DNA of 64,000 nucleotides from the NCBI GenBank assembly GCA_947053345.1, contig CAMRSM010000005.1:1-64000 (forward strand), written 5' to 3'. The stretch's first letter is position 1, and the number at the start of each line of letters is the position of its first letter. The translations under genes were made by a program, and so were the position numbers. Source of the DNA: an uncultured Lachnospiraceae bacterium (GTDB lineage Bacteria > Bacillota > Clostridia > Lachnospirales > Lachnospiraceae). The notes under the pieces were generated by a model. It saw only the letters and a program-made list of their open reading frames with translations. It did not search any database and was not told where the DNA came from. Of this stretch, positions 1 to 8,651 are shown in pieces.

Positions 1-6
1 CGACCC

Positions 7-25
7 GTCCGGCAGTCAGCCGGAC
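7..25. other. Short perfect hairpin near the window edge
   Basis: GTCCGGC-agtca-GCCGGAC forms a 7-bp perfect stem. No T-run follows directly on either strand, so it may be the end of a terminator belonging to a gene outside the window. Function not established. Confidence 0.3.
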
Positions 26-98
26 AGGGAACGGCAAAATTTTTTACACTTCTTTATCTCACATGAGCAAAATGATATGACAAGGAGGAGGAAGCATT

Positions 99-986
99 AT
101 GGAAGAATTTGATCTTTTATCCGCCCTGCAAGGCTTGAAGCGCAACGCCATCCGCCTTTCGTTCGGGGCAGAGGACGGCATCCCCGCAGGGCGCTTTGGC
201 GGATGCCCGGACGTACCTGCCGATTTTGTCTGGCCGACGTTTGAGACGGACACCTTTTACGACAAGGAGGTAAAACCTCGCCCGTTAAGCTTTATCGCAC
301 AGTTTGACTGTGCCGCGCTCGCCCCGATGGACACCGAGGATCTGCTGCCCCATAAGGGTGTGCTTTCCTTCTTTTATGAGCTCGGCTCCCAGACCTGGGG
401 ATATTCCCCGAAAGATGCCGGCTCCGCGCGGGTTTACTATTTCGCGGATGCCTCTGCCCTCTCCCCTGCTGCCTGTCCGGCTGACCTAAACGAAGACTAC
501 CGGCTTCCCGTCGTCGGATTTTATGCCCACGGCGAAGCACAATATCCGGATTTTTCGGATTTTAGTCTCGCCTACCCAAAGATCACCCATCCCGCCCTTT
601 GGATGGAAGTCCGCGGTGGTTTTGACCAATTCAGCGAGGAATTTGACCGCGCCATCGAGACACTTTCCGGGAAAGATACAAAGCTTCATCACCAGCTTCT
701 CGGCTGGCCGGTCATCATCCAGAACAATATGACCTTTGAGTGCGAACTTGTGAGCCGCGGCTATTACATGGGTAATACCTTAAAAGATATTCCGAAGGAA
801 GCCGTTGCATCGGCGGAACAAAATTCCTTATCCGAGTGGATCTTACTTTTTGAGCTGGATTCCGATAAGTTCGGGGATTACTGCCTTGACTTTGGCGACT
901 GCGGGAGCATATATTTTTATATCCGCAGGGAAGATCTTCATGCGCGGCGCTTTGAGCGGGCATGGCTGATCTCCCAATGCTATTAA
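99..986 (+). CDS. YwqG/DUF1963 family protein
   Basis: A soluble 295-residue protein of the YwqG (DUF1963) type, whose biochemical role is unknown. The N-terminal segment 'RLSFGAEDGIPAGRFGGCPD' is followed by 'PADFVWPTF' and 'PLSFIAQFDCAAL', the hallmark order of this family (ligand-free beta-sandwich with a conserved P..W and FIAQ.D core). No signal peptide or membrane segment is seen. The start follows a strong ribosome binding site (AAGGAGGAGG). The radical SAM gene begins one base after its stop, so the two are probably co-transcribed. The family call is good; no specific function can be inferred. Confidence 0.8.
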   Translation: MEEFDLLSALQGLKRNAIRLSFGAEDGIPAGRFGGCPDVPADFVWPTFETDTFYDKEVKPRPLSFIAQFDCAALAPMDTEDLLPHKGVLSFFYELGSQTWGYSPKDAGSARVYYFADASALSPAACPADLNEDYRLPVVGFYAHGEAQYPDFSDFSLAYPKITHPALWMEVRGGFDQFSEEFDRAIETLSGKDTKLHHQLLGWPVIIQNNMTFECELVSRGYYMGNTLKDIPKEAVASAEQNSLSEWILLFELDSDKFGDYCLDFGDCGSIYFYIRREDLHARRFERAWLISQCY

Positions 987-987
987 A

Positions 988-2136
988 ATGAACGGACAAT
1001 TCCTTTTCTCACAATACAAAAATTGCAGGCTCTGCCACCGCCTCTGCGGTGTGAACCGCACAATACAGACCGGCTTTTGCGGGATGCCCGACCGGCTTTA
1101 TGCCGCGCGCGCCGCACTGCACGGCTGGGAGGAACCATGCATTTCCGGTACATACGGTTCGGGGACAGTGTTTTTTTCCGGCTGCTCGCTGCGCTGCGCC
1201 TACTGCCAAAATCACAGCATCGCCCTCGGTCATTCCGGCAAAGAGCTTGACACCGCAAGGCTTGCGGAAATTTTTCTTGAACTGCAGGAAAAAAAAGCCG
1301 CAAACATCAACCTTGTCACGCCGACCCACTATGTCCCGTCCATCCTCGCGGCGCTCGACCGGGCACGGGCGGGCGGGCTTTATCTTCCGGTCGTCTACAA
1401 TACCGGAAATTACGAAACTCTCGATACCGTCAAAATGCTTTCGGGCTATGTGGATGTGTACCTGCCGGATTTTAAATACTGGTCACGCGATCTTGCCGCC
1501 CGCTATTCGGGCGCGGCGGATTACGCCGAACACGCGGCGGAAAATATCGCGGAGATGTTCCGGCAGGTCGGGGCGGCAAAGTTTTTTGCGAAGGATGCAC
1601 AAATTGACTCCTCCTTCACGGCTGCTTCCTGCGCGGACGGCTCCAAAACCGGTTTTCCGTTTTCCCCTTCTGCGCAGGGTTTCAAAAACGATGGCGGAAT
1701 GGTCGGGGAATTTTCCGCAAAAACCGATGGTGGAACCCGCGCGCAAACACCCGCTAATACTGCCCGTGAAAACTGTATGGATTCCCCGGATGATCCCGGG
1801 CTTACCGAAAGCGAGACCTGCCTCATGGCACGCGGTGTGATCGTGCGCCACTTAATGCTCCCGGGTGCGCTTTCCGACTCAAAAAAAATCATCCGCTATC
1901 TGTACGAAACTTATGGTGATTCCATTTATCTCTCCATCATGAGCCAGTACACACCTATCGCAAAAAACCTCACTGCCTTCCCGGAGCTAAACCGCAAAGT
2001 CACGCAGGCAGAATATGATAAACTGACGGATTTCGCAATCGCCCTCGGCGTGGAAAATGCGTTCATCCAGGAGGGGGAGAGCGCCGCTGAAAGCTTTATC
2101 CCGGAATTTCGCGGGGAGGGCATCGGAAAAGTGTGA
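988..2136 (+). CDS. Radical SAM protein, PflX (COG1313) type
   Basis: Radical S-adenosylmethionine protein resembling pyruvate formate-lyase activating-enzyme homologues (PflX, COG1313). An N-terminal cysteine cluster ('CRLCHRLCG', then 'GFCG') precedes the radical SAM motif CxxxCxxC at Cys66, Cys70 and Cys73 ('GCSLRCAYCQN'). The barrel continues with 'NINLVTPTHYVPSI' and 'DVYLPDFKYW', and the end ('GVIVRHLMLPG', 'LSIMSQYTP') is typical of the family. Unusually, about 85 low-complexity residues (roughly 195-280, rich in Ser, Ala, Gly and Thr) interrupt the barrel where relatives run straight through. The reading frame stays open across the insertion. The substrate is unknown; no glycyl radical enzyme lies nearby. 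Confidence 0.8.
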   Translation: MNGQFLFSQYKNCRLCHRLCGVNRTIQTGFCGMPDRLYAARAALHGWEEPCISGTYGSGTVFFSGCSLRCAYCQNHSIALGHSGKELDTARLAEIFLELQEKKAANINLVTPTHYVPSILAALDRARAGGLYLPVVYNTGNYETLDTVKMLSGYVDVYLPDFKYWSRDLAARYSGAADYAEHAAENIAEMFRQVGAAKFFAKDAQIDSSFTAASCADGSKTGFPFSPSAQGFKNDGGMVGEFSAKTDGGTRAQTPANTARENCMDSPDDPGLTESETCLMARGVIVRHLMLPGALSDSKKIIRYLYETYGDSIYLSIMSQYTPIAKNLTAFPELNRKVTQAEYDKLTDFAIALGVENAFIQEGESAAESFIPEFRGEGIGKV

Positions 2137-2159
2137 CCGGAAACTGCCAACTTTTTCTC

Positions 2160-2188
2160 TTGCCATCCCTCCCAAAATCCGCTATAAT
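2160..2188 (+). promoter_or_regulatory. Promoter of the iorAB-paaK unit
   Basis: TTGCCA and TATAAT separated by exactly 17 bases, about 70 bases upstream of the fused iorAB start. This is a near-consensus vegetative sigma-A promoter seen directly in the sequence. Confidence 0.6.
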
Positions 2189-2256
2189 TTGATATGGTAT
2201 GATTTTAAAGGATTAAAGAGGCAAAGCAGCATGCCATGCCGGAAATGAGGTAATAC

Positions 2257-5199
2257 ATGAGACAGGAATATGTTATGGGGAACGGGGCGATTGCCCTCGG
2301 CGCGCTCTGCGCGGGTGTCAATCTCGCGGCAGGCTATCCCGGCACACCCTCCTCCGAGATCATTGAAACACTCGCAAAATACACCGTAGACCAGAAAAAT
2401 CCCGGAAAGAAGAACGGCGGGAAGCAGGATTCCCCTTCCGCCGGGGAACGCGGGGGAACCCTAGATGCCAATCTTTCCTTCGTCCGCCCCATCCATATCG
2501 AGTGGTCGGTCAATGAGAAGGCGGCGCTTGAGGTCGCAGCAAGCGCCGCTTACTCCGGCGCGCGCGCCCTTGTCACAATGAAGCAGGTGGGCTTAAATGT
2601 CGCCGCGGATGCCCTGATGTCCCTCGCCTATGTCGGCGTGAAGGGCGGCATGGTCATTGTCGCGGCGGACGACCCCGGTCCGATCTCTTCACAGACCGAG
2701 CAGGATACCCGCATGTTCGCAGTATTCGCGCGCATCCCGGTCTTTGACCCGTCCTCCCCGGAAGATGCGTTCACGATGATCCAGGATGCGTTTGATTACT
2801 CTGAAAAATACCATACTCCGGTGCTGCTGCGGCCGACAACGCGCATCTGCCACGCTTACGCCTCCATCCGGCTGCCGGAACCCGAAACGGGACAAGAGGG
2901 AAATGCCCGCACGCTGTTTTCTCCCCACCCATATGAGGGATTTATAAAGGATTCAAAGAAATGGGTAATCTTCCCGCGTCTTTCCTTCGCAAACCATGCG
3001 ATGATCGAAAAACGCAACCCGCAGATCGGCGATGATTTTTCGGATTATGCCGCCAATCTCACCGCGGGAAACACCAAAAAAGCAGTTTTTGCGTCCGGGG
3101 TCAGCTACGCCTACGCAAAAGAATTTTTGCAGGCATTCCCGGAAATCAAGCTCTGCCGCATCGCCACACCTTATCCGTTCCCGGAGCGCCTTGTGCTTTC
3201 TTTTCTTGAGGGCGTGGAGGAAGTTCTGTGCATCGAGGAACTCTCCCCGTTCGTTGAGACGGAGCTTCTGCGCGTCATCGGCGCGCACGGCCTTTCCTTA
3301 AAGGTATATGGGAAACGGACGGGACATATCGCACCAAGCGGGGAAAATTCTGCGGATTCCGTAAGGGAAGTGCTGCAGGAATTTCTCGGCATGACGGCGC
3401 ATGGGGAGGATTTTGCGGCAGCAAAAAATGCTGCATGGACAGGGGATTTTCCTTCCTGCGCCGGCAAAAAGGATTCCGTCCCAGCCCCGGATGAAAAATC
3501 ACAAGGCACCATAGCGCCCCCTGCCCTCCCCGTGCGCCCGCCGGTTCTCTGTGCCGGATGCCCGCACCGCGCCTCCTTCTACGCGGTAAAAAAGGCGATG
3601 CAGGGAAAGCGCAGTTATTTCTGCGGCGATATCGGCTGCTACACACTCGGCAACGCGATGCCGCTTGACATGGTCGACACCTGCTTATGCATGGGCGCGG
3701 GCGTTACGATGGCGCAGGGCTTCCACTGGTTGGACGCGGACGGTGTCTGCTTCGCGTTCCTTGGGGATTCGACTTTTTTTGCCTCCGGCATGACGGGCGT
3801 TGTCAATGCCCTCTACAACAATGCCGACATGGTACTTTGCGTGCTCGACAATGCAACGACTGCCATGACCGGACACCAGCCGCATCCGGGGACGGGCATT
3901 AACATGATGGGGGATGTTGTAAACAAGGTCAGCATCGAATCAGTTCTATCCGGCATGGGAGTAAAAACGATCCTGCAGGTAGATCCGCTTGACCTTGACG
4001 CGGCAGTTGCCGCCGTAAAGGAATGCGCGGCGCTCTCCGGCGTGCGTGCGATCATTTTCAAGTCCCCTTGCATCGCGGTCAGCAAACCGACGGGCAAAAT
4101 GAAAGTGACGGAACAATGCATCGGCTGCGGGAAATGCATCCGTGAGATCGGATGTCCGGCAATCGGGATTGCTGACGATACGGAGGTTTCCACCTGCACG
4201 GAAATTCCGTCCGGTACGGCAAGTCCGGCCGGAGCAAAAATCCTTTCCGCCAAAAGCAGCACGCGGCAAGAAACCAAAATCCGCAGGGTTACGGTGGACA
4301 CCGGGCTTTGTACCGGATGCGGGCTCTGCTCGCAGATCTGTCCGGCAGGGGCGTTGGTCTCCTGTGCAAAAACCCCTTCCGTTCTCCCGGCGATGTCCCC
4401 TGACACACAAAGCCTTCCGCAAAAAACCACTCCGGGAACAACAACAGAAGCAAGAATACAGCATCCTGTTACCATCCCGGAAATTCCCGCTACCGTTCCG
4501 GCAAACTTGGTTCTCAAGGGCAGTGCATTCAAAAAGGATATTTTGATATGCGGTGTCGGAGGCCAGGGCACAGTGCTTGCCTCCAAACTCATTGCTTCGG
4601 CCGCAATGCACCAGAATGCCGCCGTACACTCCGCGGAAACCATCGGCATGGCACAGCGCGGCGGCTCAGTCACAAGCCACGTCCGAATCGGGGAACACGC
4701 ATACTCCCCGCTGATCCCCGCAGGAAGTGCCGATCTGCTGCTCGCCTTTGAGCCGGCGGAAGCCGTGCGCAACCTGCGCTACTTAAAACAGGGCGGCACG
4801 GTCATTGTCAGCCGCACCCCCGTAAAACCGGCAAGCTCCGCACTGCAGCAGGACGGCTACGACGGCAGGGAGATGATCGATTATCTGAAGAAAATATGCA
4901 CCGTCGCGGGGGACAGCAATCCGGACTTCGGTGCGGTTAAGACGGACAGCACCCGGTATCAATGTATCGTCGTAGACCCCGAAATCCTCTGTGCACCGCC
5001 CCTCTCCCCGCGCTACTTAAATTCTGCCATGCTCGGCGTTGCCGTTGGCAGCCAAAAATCAGGGCTCTCGGCGGAAACGGTTCTGCAGGAGATTGCCGCG
5101 CGCGTACCGGAGCGGTTCGTGGACGCAAACCGGAGGGCATTCCTTGCCGGGCTTACGTTCGCGGTGCATGGTATGCAGGAGAAGAACCGGGACGCATGA
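2257..5199 (+). CDS. iorAB: Indolepyruvate ferredoxin oxidoreductase, fused alpha and beta subunits
   Basis: Oxidises aryl-pyruvates (indolepyruvate, phenylpyruvate, 4-hydroxyphenylpyruvate) to aryl-acetyl-CoA with reduction of ferredoxin, in the cytoplasm. The 980 residues contain the IorA pyrimidine-binding part ('GNGAIALGAL', 'AAGYPGTPSSEI', 'EWSVNEKAALEVA') and the thiamine-diphosphate domain with the GDS...NN motif near residues 504-530. Two [4Fe-4S] ferredoxin motifs follow, near 621-634 ('CIGCGKCIREIGCP') and 685-700 ('CTGCGLCSQICP'). An IorB gamma-type domain starts near 760 ('ILICGVGGQGTVLASKLI'). IorA and IorB are usually separate genes; here they are one frame, with low-complexity linkers near 47-75, 640-675 and 705-755. 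A GAGG ribosome site precedes the start. Confidence 0.88.
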   Translation: MRQEYVMGNGAIALGALCAGVNLAAGYPGTPSSEIIETLAKYTVDQKNPGKKNGGKQDSPSAGERGGTLDANLSFVRPIHIEWSVNEKAALEVAASAAYSGARALVTMKQVGLNVAADALMSLAYVGVKGGMVIVAADDPGPISSQTEQDTRMFAVFARIPVFDPSSPEDAFTMIQDAFDYSEKYHTPVLLRPTTRICHAYASIRLPEPETGQEGNARTLFSPHPYEGFIKDSKKWVIFPRLSFANHAMIEKRNPQIGDDFSDYAANLTAGNTKKAVFASGVSYAYAKEFLQAFPEIKLCRIATPYPFPERLVLSFLEGVEEVLCIEELSPFVETELLRVIGAHGLSLKVYGKRTGHIAPSGENSADSVREVLQEFLGMTAHGEDFAAAKNAAWTGDFPSCAGKKDSVPAPDEKSQGTIAPPALPVRPPVLCAGCPHRASFYAVKKAMQGKRSYFCGDIGCYTLGNAMPLDMVDTCLCMGAGVTMAQGFHWLDADGVCFAFLGDSTFFASGMTGVVNALYNNADMVLCVLDNATTAMTGHQPHPGTGINMMGDVVNKVSIESVLSGMGVKTILQVDPLDLDAAVAAVKECAALSGVRAIIFKSPCIAVSKPTGKMKVTEQCIGCGKCIREIGCPAIGIADDTEVSTCTEIPSGTASPAGAKILSAKSSTRQETKIRRVTVDTGLCTGCGLCSQICPAGALVSCAKTPSVLPAMSPDTQSLPQKTTPGTTTEARIQHPVTIPEIPATVPANLVLKGSAFKKDILICGVGGQGTVLASKLIASAAMHQNAAVHSAETIGMAQRGGSVTSHVRIGEHAYSPLIPAGSADLLLAFEPAEAVRNLRYLKQGGTVIVSRTPVKPASSALQQDGYDGREMIDYLKKICTVAGDSNPDFGAVKTDSTRYQCIVVDPEILCAPPLSPRYLNSAMLGVAVGSQKSGLSAETVLQEIAARVPERFVDANRRAFLAGLTFAVHGMQEKNRDA

Positions 5200-5388
5200 G
5201 ATAAGGATTCCGTCTCATTCAGGAACTGCGAAAACTTGAACATTGCCGCAACGGCATTGCAGCGAAAAGCGATCACCAACTTGTTTACGGACAGTGCGGA
5301 TCCGTTTCCCGAGAACGCCCCGGCAAATGGGCGGATTCATCCGCACGCGAACAAAACTTTGTGAAACCATAATCAGGAGAGTAATATC

Positions 5389-6630
5389 ATGAATTTAAAC
5401 GACACCCAGATCACCCAGATCAACGACCAGATCAAACGCCTGACACAGACGGAAAGTTATTACGGGAAAATCTACCGCGGGCTTGGCATCACCGGAATCC
5501 GCAGCCAGAAAGATTTTGAGGCACTTCCCTTCTCCAGCAAAGATGACCTCCGCAACGCCTACCCGCTCGGCATCCAGGCCGTCCCGGACGAGCAGGTCGT
5601 CCGCATCCACTCTTCCTCCGGGACAACCGGGAAACCCGTCATCATTCCCTACACTGCCAAGGATGTGGACGATTGGGCCACAATGTTCGCGCGATGCTAT
5701 GAAACTGCGGGCATTACCAACCGCGACCGCATCCAGATCACGCCGGGCTACGGGCTTTGGACGGCGGGCATCGGTTTTCAGGCAGGCTGTGAAAGACTCG
5801 GCGCTATGGCGGTCCCGATGGGTCCCGGCAATACGGACAAACAGATCCAGATGATGATTGACCTGAAATCTACCGTCATCACCGCCACGTCCTCCTACGC
5901 GCTGCTTTTGTCCGAGGAGATTGTAAAACGCGGGTTGAAAGATCAGATCTGCCTGAAAAAAGGCGTGATCGGCTCCGAGCGCTGGAGCGAAAAAATGCGG
6001 GGAAGCATACGGGAGGGGCTTGGCATCGAACTGTACGATATCTACGGGCTGACCGAAATTTACGGTCCCGGCATCGGCGTAAACTGTGAGCATGAGAACG
6101 GCATCCATTATTGGGACGATTATATCTATATCGAGATCATTGACCCGAAGACCGGAAGGGTGCTCCCGGACGGGGAGGAGGGTGAGATCGTCATCACCAC
6201 GCTCGTCAAGGAGGGCGCGCCGCTCCTGCGCTTCCGCACACACGATATCTCGCGCATCCTTCCGGGCAAATGTGCCTGCGGGAGCCCTTACCCGCGCATT
6301 GATATTATCCGCGGGCGCAGCGACGACATGTTCAAAATGCATGGGGTAAATATGTTCCCGAGCCAAGTAGAAGATCTTTTACAGAATGTGGACGGCGTAT
6401 CGAGCGAATACAGCGTCACCATCGCACACGATGACAGCGCGAACCGTGATATTATGATCCTGATGGTGGAGGCGGAGGGGCGTGTCAGCTTTGAAAAAAC
6501 CGCCGCCCACATCCGCGAACTTTTCAAATCACGCGTCGGCGTGACACCGAAGGTAACCATTGTTCCGGTCGGGACACTGCCGCGCAGCGAGAAGAAGACG
6601 AAGCGTGTGACGGATTACCGCTTTTCGTAA
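5389..6630 (+). CDS. paaK: Phenylacetate-CoA ligase (PaaK-like)
   Basis: AMP-forming acyl-CoA ligase of the phenylacetate-CoA ligase family, 413 residues (family about 430). Visible motifs are the phosphate-binding loop 'HSSSGTTGKPVIIPYT', 'YDIYGLTEIYGPG' with 'GVNCEHENGIHYWDDYI', and the C-terminal hinge and lid ('RGRSDDMFKMHGVNMFPSQVE', ending 'PRSEKKTKRV'). Beside IorAB it would interconvert aryl-acetates and aryl-acetyl-CoA; in anaerobes such pairs are thought to recover ATP from aryl-acetyl-CoA or salvage aryl acids. The start follows AGGAGAG. The 189-base gap after iorAB holds a GTGCGGAT...ATCCGCAC inverted repeat but no clear terminator, so one operon is likely. Confidence 0.85.
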   Translation: MNLNDTQITQINDQIKRLTQTESYYGKIYRGLGITGIRSQKDFEALPFSSKDDLRNAYPLGIQAVPDEQVVRIHSSSGTTGKPVIIPYTAKDVDDWATMFARCYETAGITNRDRIQITPGYGLWTAGIGFQAGCERLGAMAVPMGPGNTDKQIQMMIDLKSTVITATSSYALLLSEEIVKRGLKDQICLKKGVIGSERWSEKMRGSIREGLGIELYDIYGLTEIYGPGIGVNCEHENGIHYWDDYIYIEIIDPKTGRVLPDGEEGEIVITTLVKEGAPLLRFRTHDISRILPGKCACGSPYPRIDIIRGRSDDMFKMHGVNMFPSQVEDLLQNVDGVSSEYSVTIAHDDSANRDIMILMVEAEGRVSFEKTAAHIRELFKSRVGVTPKVTIVPVGTLPRSEKKTKRVTDYRFS

Positions 6631-6650
6631 GCTGCCGCAAAAGCGGCGGC
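6631..6650 (+). terminator. Hairpin directly after paaK
   Basis: GCTGCCGC-aaaa-GCGGCGGC begins at the base after the stop codon. The 8-bp GC-rich stem is terminator-like but lacks a T-run, so it is called weakly. Confidence 0.35.
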
Positions 6651-6654
6651 ACAT

Positions 6655-6890
6655 AATGCGGGGCGCAACAGCGCGTCAGGCCGTTTTCGGCACAACAATC
6701 CGGTCTGCTCCAAGAAGCATCCCCACATCGTTTTGCTTCTCCTTCCCGCCCAGAACCTGCCGATAAAAACGGCGGCAAGTGACGGCATCAAATAATTGTC
6801 AACGCCGTGCAACTACGCCGCCGTATTGCGGCCGCAGACCGCCATCGCACCGACGGCAATAAAAATTCCGCTCACCGTGCCGCCGCACTA
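6655..6890 (-). pseudogene. Remnant of a sugar ABC-transporter permease
   Basis: On the minus strand, pieces of a permease C-terminus lie in shifted frames: 'GGTVSGIFIAVGAMAV' (about 6830-6885), then after a stop 'GVDNYLMPSLAAVFIGRF' (about 6750-6812), then 'GREKQNDVGMLLGA' in a further frame. The order and wording match the last part of ribose/simple-sugar type ABC permeases ('NYLM.AIAAVFIG....G.GN.LGTLLGA'). No start, no single open frame and no partner genes remain, so it is a decayed fragment. The family call rests on motif memory only. Confidence 0.45.
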
Positions 6891-6900
6891 CCTTTTCCCG

Positions 6901-7245
6901 CTAAAAATTTACTGCGTTCCAGCCCCATTGGCTGACCTCTTCATATTTTATGTAGATTCGCTCCTTTTTGATATGCAGCTCCTTTTCGTATAGCCCACAA
7001 ACCGCTTTTGTCATCTGCGCACTAGAGTCCGCCGGTATTTTTCCAAATACCTTGATCTCGATCATGGCACAAGGCTGCGAACGGTCCCCGGCAAAGTACA
7101 TCTCACATCCCCCGGCAAATTCCAACATCAGCCATTCCTCTGATTTTCCCGGGATCAAAGCGATCATTTTCCCAAGCTCTTTTGCAAGGGAATCTTTTTG
7201 CTCCCCGCTCACCGGAACACTGACCCTGCTGCTGATAAAAGGCAT
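6901..7245 (-). CDS. MIF/tautomerase-superfamily protein
   Basis: A 114-residue protein of the macrophage-migration-inhibitory-factor/tautomerase superfamily. After removal of Met1 the catalytic N-terminal proline is exposed ('MPFISSRVSV'). The central 'EEWLMLEF' and 'MIEIKVFGKI' strands fit the MIF fold. Relatives tautomerise phenylpyruvate or hydroxyphenylpyruvate in vitro; the true substrate is unknown. It starts 8 bases after the stop of the VOC gene behind AGGAGG, so they form an operon. The nearby aryl-pyruvate oxidoreductase makes a keto-enol tautomerase role plausible, but this is inference. Confidence 0.75.
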   Translation of the reverse strand: MPFISSRVSVPVSGEQKDSLAKELGKMIALIPGKSEEWLMLEFAGGCEMYFAGDRSQPCAMIEIKVFGKIPADSSAQMTKAVCGLYEKELHIKKERIYIKYEEVSQWGWNAVNF

Positions 7246-7253
7246 GTTTCCTC

Positions 7254-7835
7254 CTAATCCCCGATATCCGTATGTCCCTGCTCAAACTCCCACTGCAGGC
7301 CGTACTTATCGATAAAATAAAAATATTTCGTATTACCCAGAATATCCGCCGCCTCTTGTTTCGCCTTTGCATCGGCTTCTTTTTCCGGGTCAAAATAGCG
7401 AAAATCCGACGGTTTTGTTTCGCTGATCTGGTATACCCGATAGTCCTCGCTTGTATTGATCAAGGTCACATCCGGCTGCGACTTTATATGCAAAAATGCC
7501 TCTTCAATATTGATTACTTTCAAGGCGACATGTCTTGCGCCGCTGATGTCATTTGCCTTAAAAATAACAGGTTCCTGCCGCCCCTTCGGTTTATGGTAGC
7601 ACATCAGCTCAATTGTAAATTTTGTCCCCGGCACATCCATGAAACCGATGGAGACTTCGGCCTCTTCTGCTTCCTGTATAAACCCGCCGGCCTGAAAAAA
7701 GCCTACATTATTCCAATGCGGGATATATTGATTCGGAACCGCCCCCAATATCCTCTCGTAATACCGGAACGCCTCCTCGACATCATCCACAAAAATGCAT
7801 ACATGCGACAATCCTGTAAAAATCGGTTTTTCCAT
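7254..7835 (-). CDS. VOC (glyoxalase/dioxygenase superfamily) protein
   Basis: A 193-residue protein of the vicinal oxygen chelate fold. The N-terminal 'LSHVCIFVDDVEEAFRYYERILG' is the classic first beta-alpha-beta module with its metal-ligand histidine. A second module begins with 'ARHVALKVINIEEAF' and ends with 'YFYFIDKYGLQWEFEQG', where the glutamate is a usual metal ligand. The segment in between ('FDPEKEADAKAKQEAADIL') is long. The start follows AAAGGAG. It sits between the DUF6485 and tautomerase genes on the same strand. The reaction is not predictable from sequence. Confidence 0.75.
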   Translation of the reverse strand: MEKPIFTGLSHVCIFVDDVEEAFRYYERILGAVPNQYIPHWNNVGFFQAGGFIQEAEEAEVSIGFMDVPGTKFTIELMCYHKPKGRQEPVIFKANDISGARHVALKVINIEEAFLHIKSQPDVTLINTSEDYRVYQISETKPSDFRYFDPEKEADAKAKQEAADILGNTKYFYFIDKYGLQWEFEQGHTDIGD

Positions 7836-7899
7836 ACTCTACTCCTTTCAATGCACGGCGCGGACACCGCGTCTGCCAACGCCGAAAAATTATTTTTTC

Positions 7900-8097
7900 C
7901 TAATCTTTTATTATCCCTTTATCGCGGCAAAGGGCTTCGATACTCCGGTCGTAGGTTGCCTCCGCCTCCTTAGAAAAGAAACACCCGGGTACCCCTTCAT
8001 CATTGTCCCGGTGATGCGCCACACAGGCACAGCATTTGCCATGTCTCGGGCAGTCATAAGTACATGGGCATGGTCTGGTATTATCACAATCCGCCAT
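7900..8097 (-). CDS. Small cysteine-rich protein (DUF6485-like)
   Basis: A 65-residue protein with eight cysteines in the pattern 'CDNTRPCPCTYDCPRHGKCC' followed by 'CVAHHR' and 'PGCFF', matching small DUF6485-type proteins of Clostridia that probably bind metal or an iron-sulfur cluster. A strong AAGGAGG ribosome site lies 5-6 bases before the ATG. It is the first gene of a probable minus-strand unit with the VOC protein (64 bases downstream) and the tautomerase. Function unknown. Confidence 0.7.
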   Translation of the reverse strand: MADCDNTRPCPCTYDCPRHGKCCACVAHHRDNDEGVPGCFFSKEAEATYDRSIEALCRDKGIIKD

Positions 8098-8539
8098 CGT
8101 TATCCTCCTTGTTGCTTATTTTAAATGCGTTCATTCCGAATCCATCCACAGGGAAATTTCTCTTATCCTGCCCCCTCTGCATGCCGGTATTTTTATGATA
8201 TCAGACGGATTTTTTGTTTTCAACCGTACGGCATGATCCGCATTTTTTTCGGCATGATTCGTGCCGCCCAAATTTTTCCCCAGCTTGCTCCACGCTCCAT
8301 CCGCACATTTTCCGGCACCGTGCCTGAAAACTTATTTCCACCACCTGCGCGTCCCCCAATTTTGGTGATCTTCGCACCAAACTCCCCATCACCCTCCGCC
8401 GTACTTCTTCATCCGGCACGAATCATCCGCAAATCACACATTTACCCTAGGGGGCAATTTACATCCCGCGAAAGCAGTTACAAGCCACCCGGAATATCCC
8501 CGGTTTTAACAGGCATTGTGATACTGTGCCCCGGCAAAA
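8098..8539. other. Intergenic stretch without a recognisable gene
   Basis: About 440 bases between the DUF6485 gene and the terminator of the ABC operon. Open frames on both strands here lack a convincing ribosome site or recognisable domain. A 13-base sequence (ATGATTCGTGCCG) near 8255 recurs in inverted, imperfect form near 8414. Nothing else is seen. Confidence 0.4.
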
Positions 8540-8580
8540 AAGATCCCCGGACGATACCAAAGTACCGTCCGGGGATCTTT
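8540..8580 (-). terminator. Rho-independent terminator of the amino acid ABC operon
   Basis: AAAGATCCCCGGACGGTAC pairs with GTATCGTCCGGGGATCTTT around a short loop, and TTTTTT follows on the minus strand. It lies about 70 bases beyond the substrate-binding-protein stop. A-rich flanks make it usable in both directions. Confidence 0.85.
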
Positions 8581-8651
8581 CCCTGGCCTGACAGCCCATG
8601 CCGCACATGAATCCTTGATAAGCTTTCATCAAAAAACGCGTTTCCCGGATA

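Noticed and set aside
8250-8430. A short inverted repeat (ATGATTCGTGCCG) as a possible MITE
   Set aside because: Only 13 bases match, there is no target-site duplication and the second copy is imperfect.
8125-8610. A 161-codon plus-strand open frame
   Set aside because: It crosses the terminator of the ABC operon, has no ribosome site, and its composition (Pro/Arg/Ser-rich, no domain) is that of a shadow frame.
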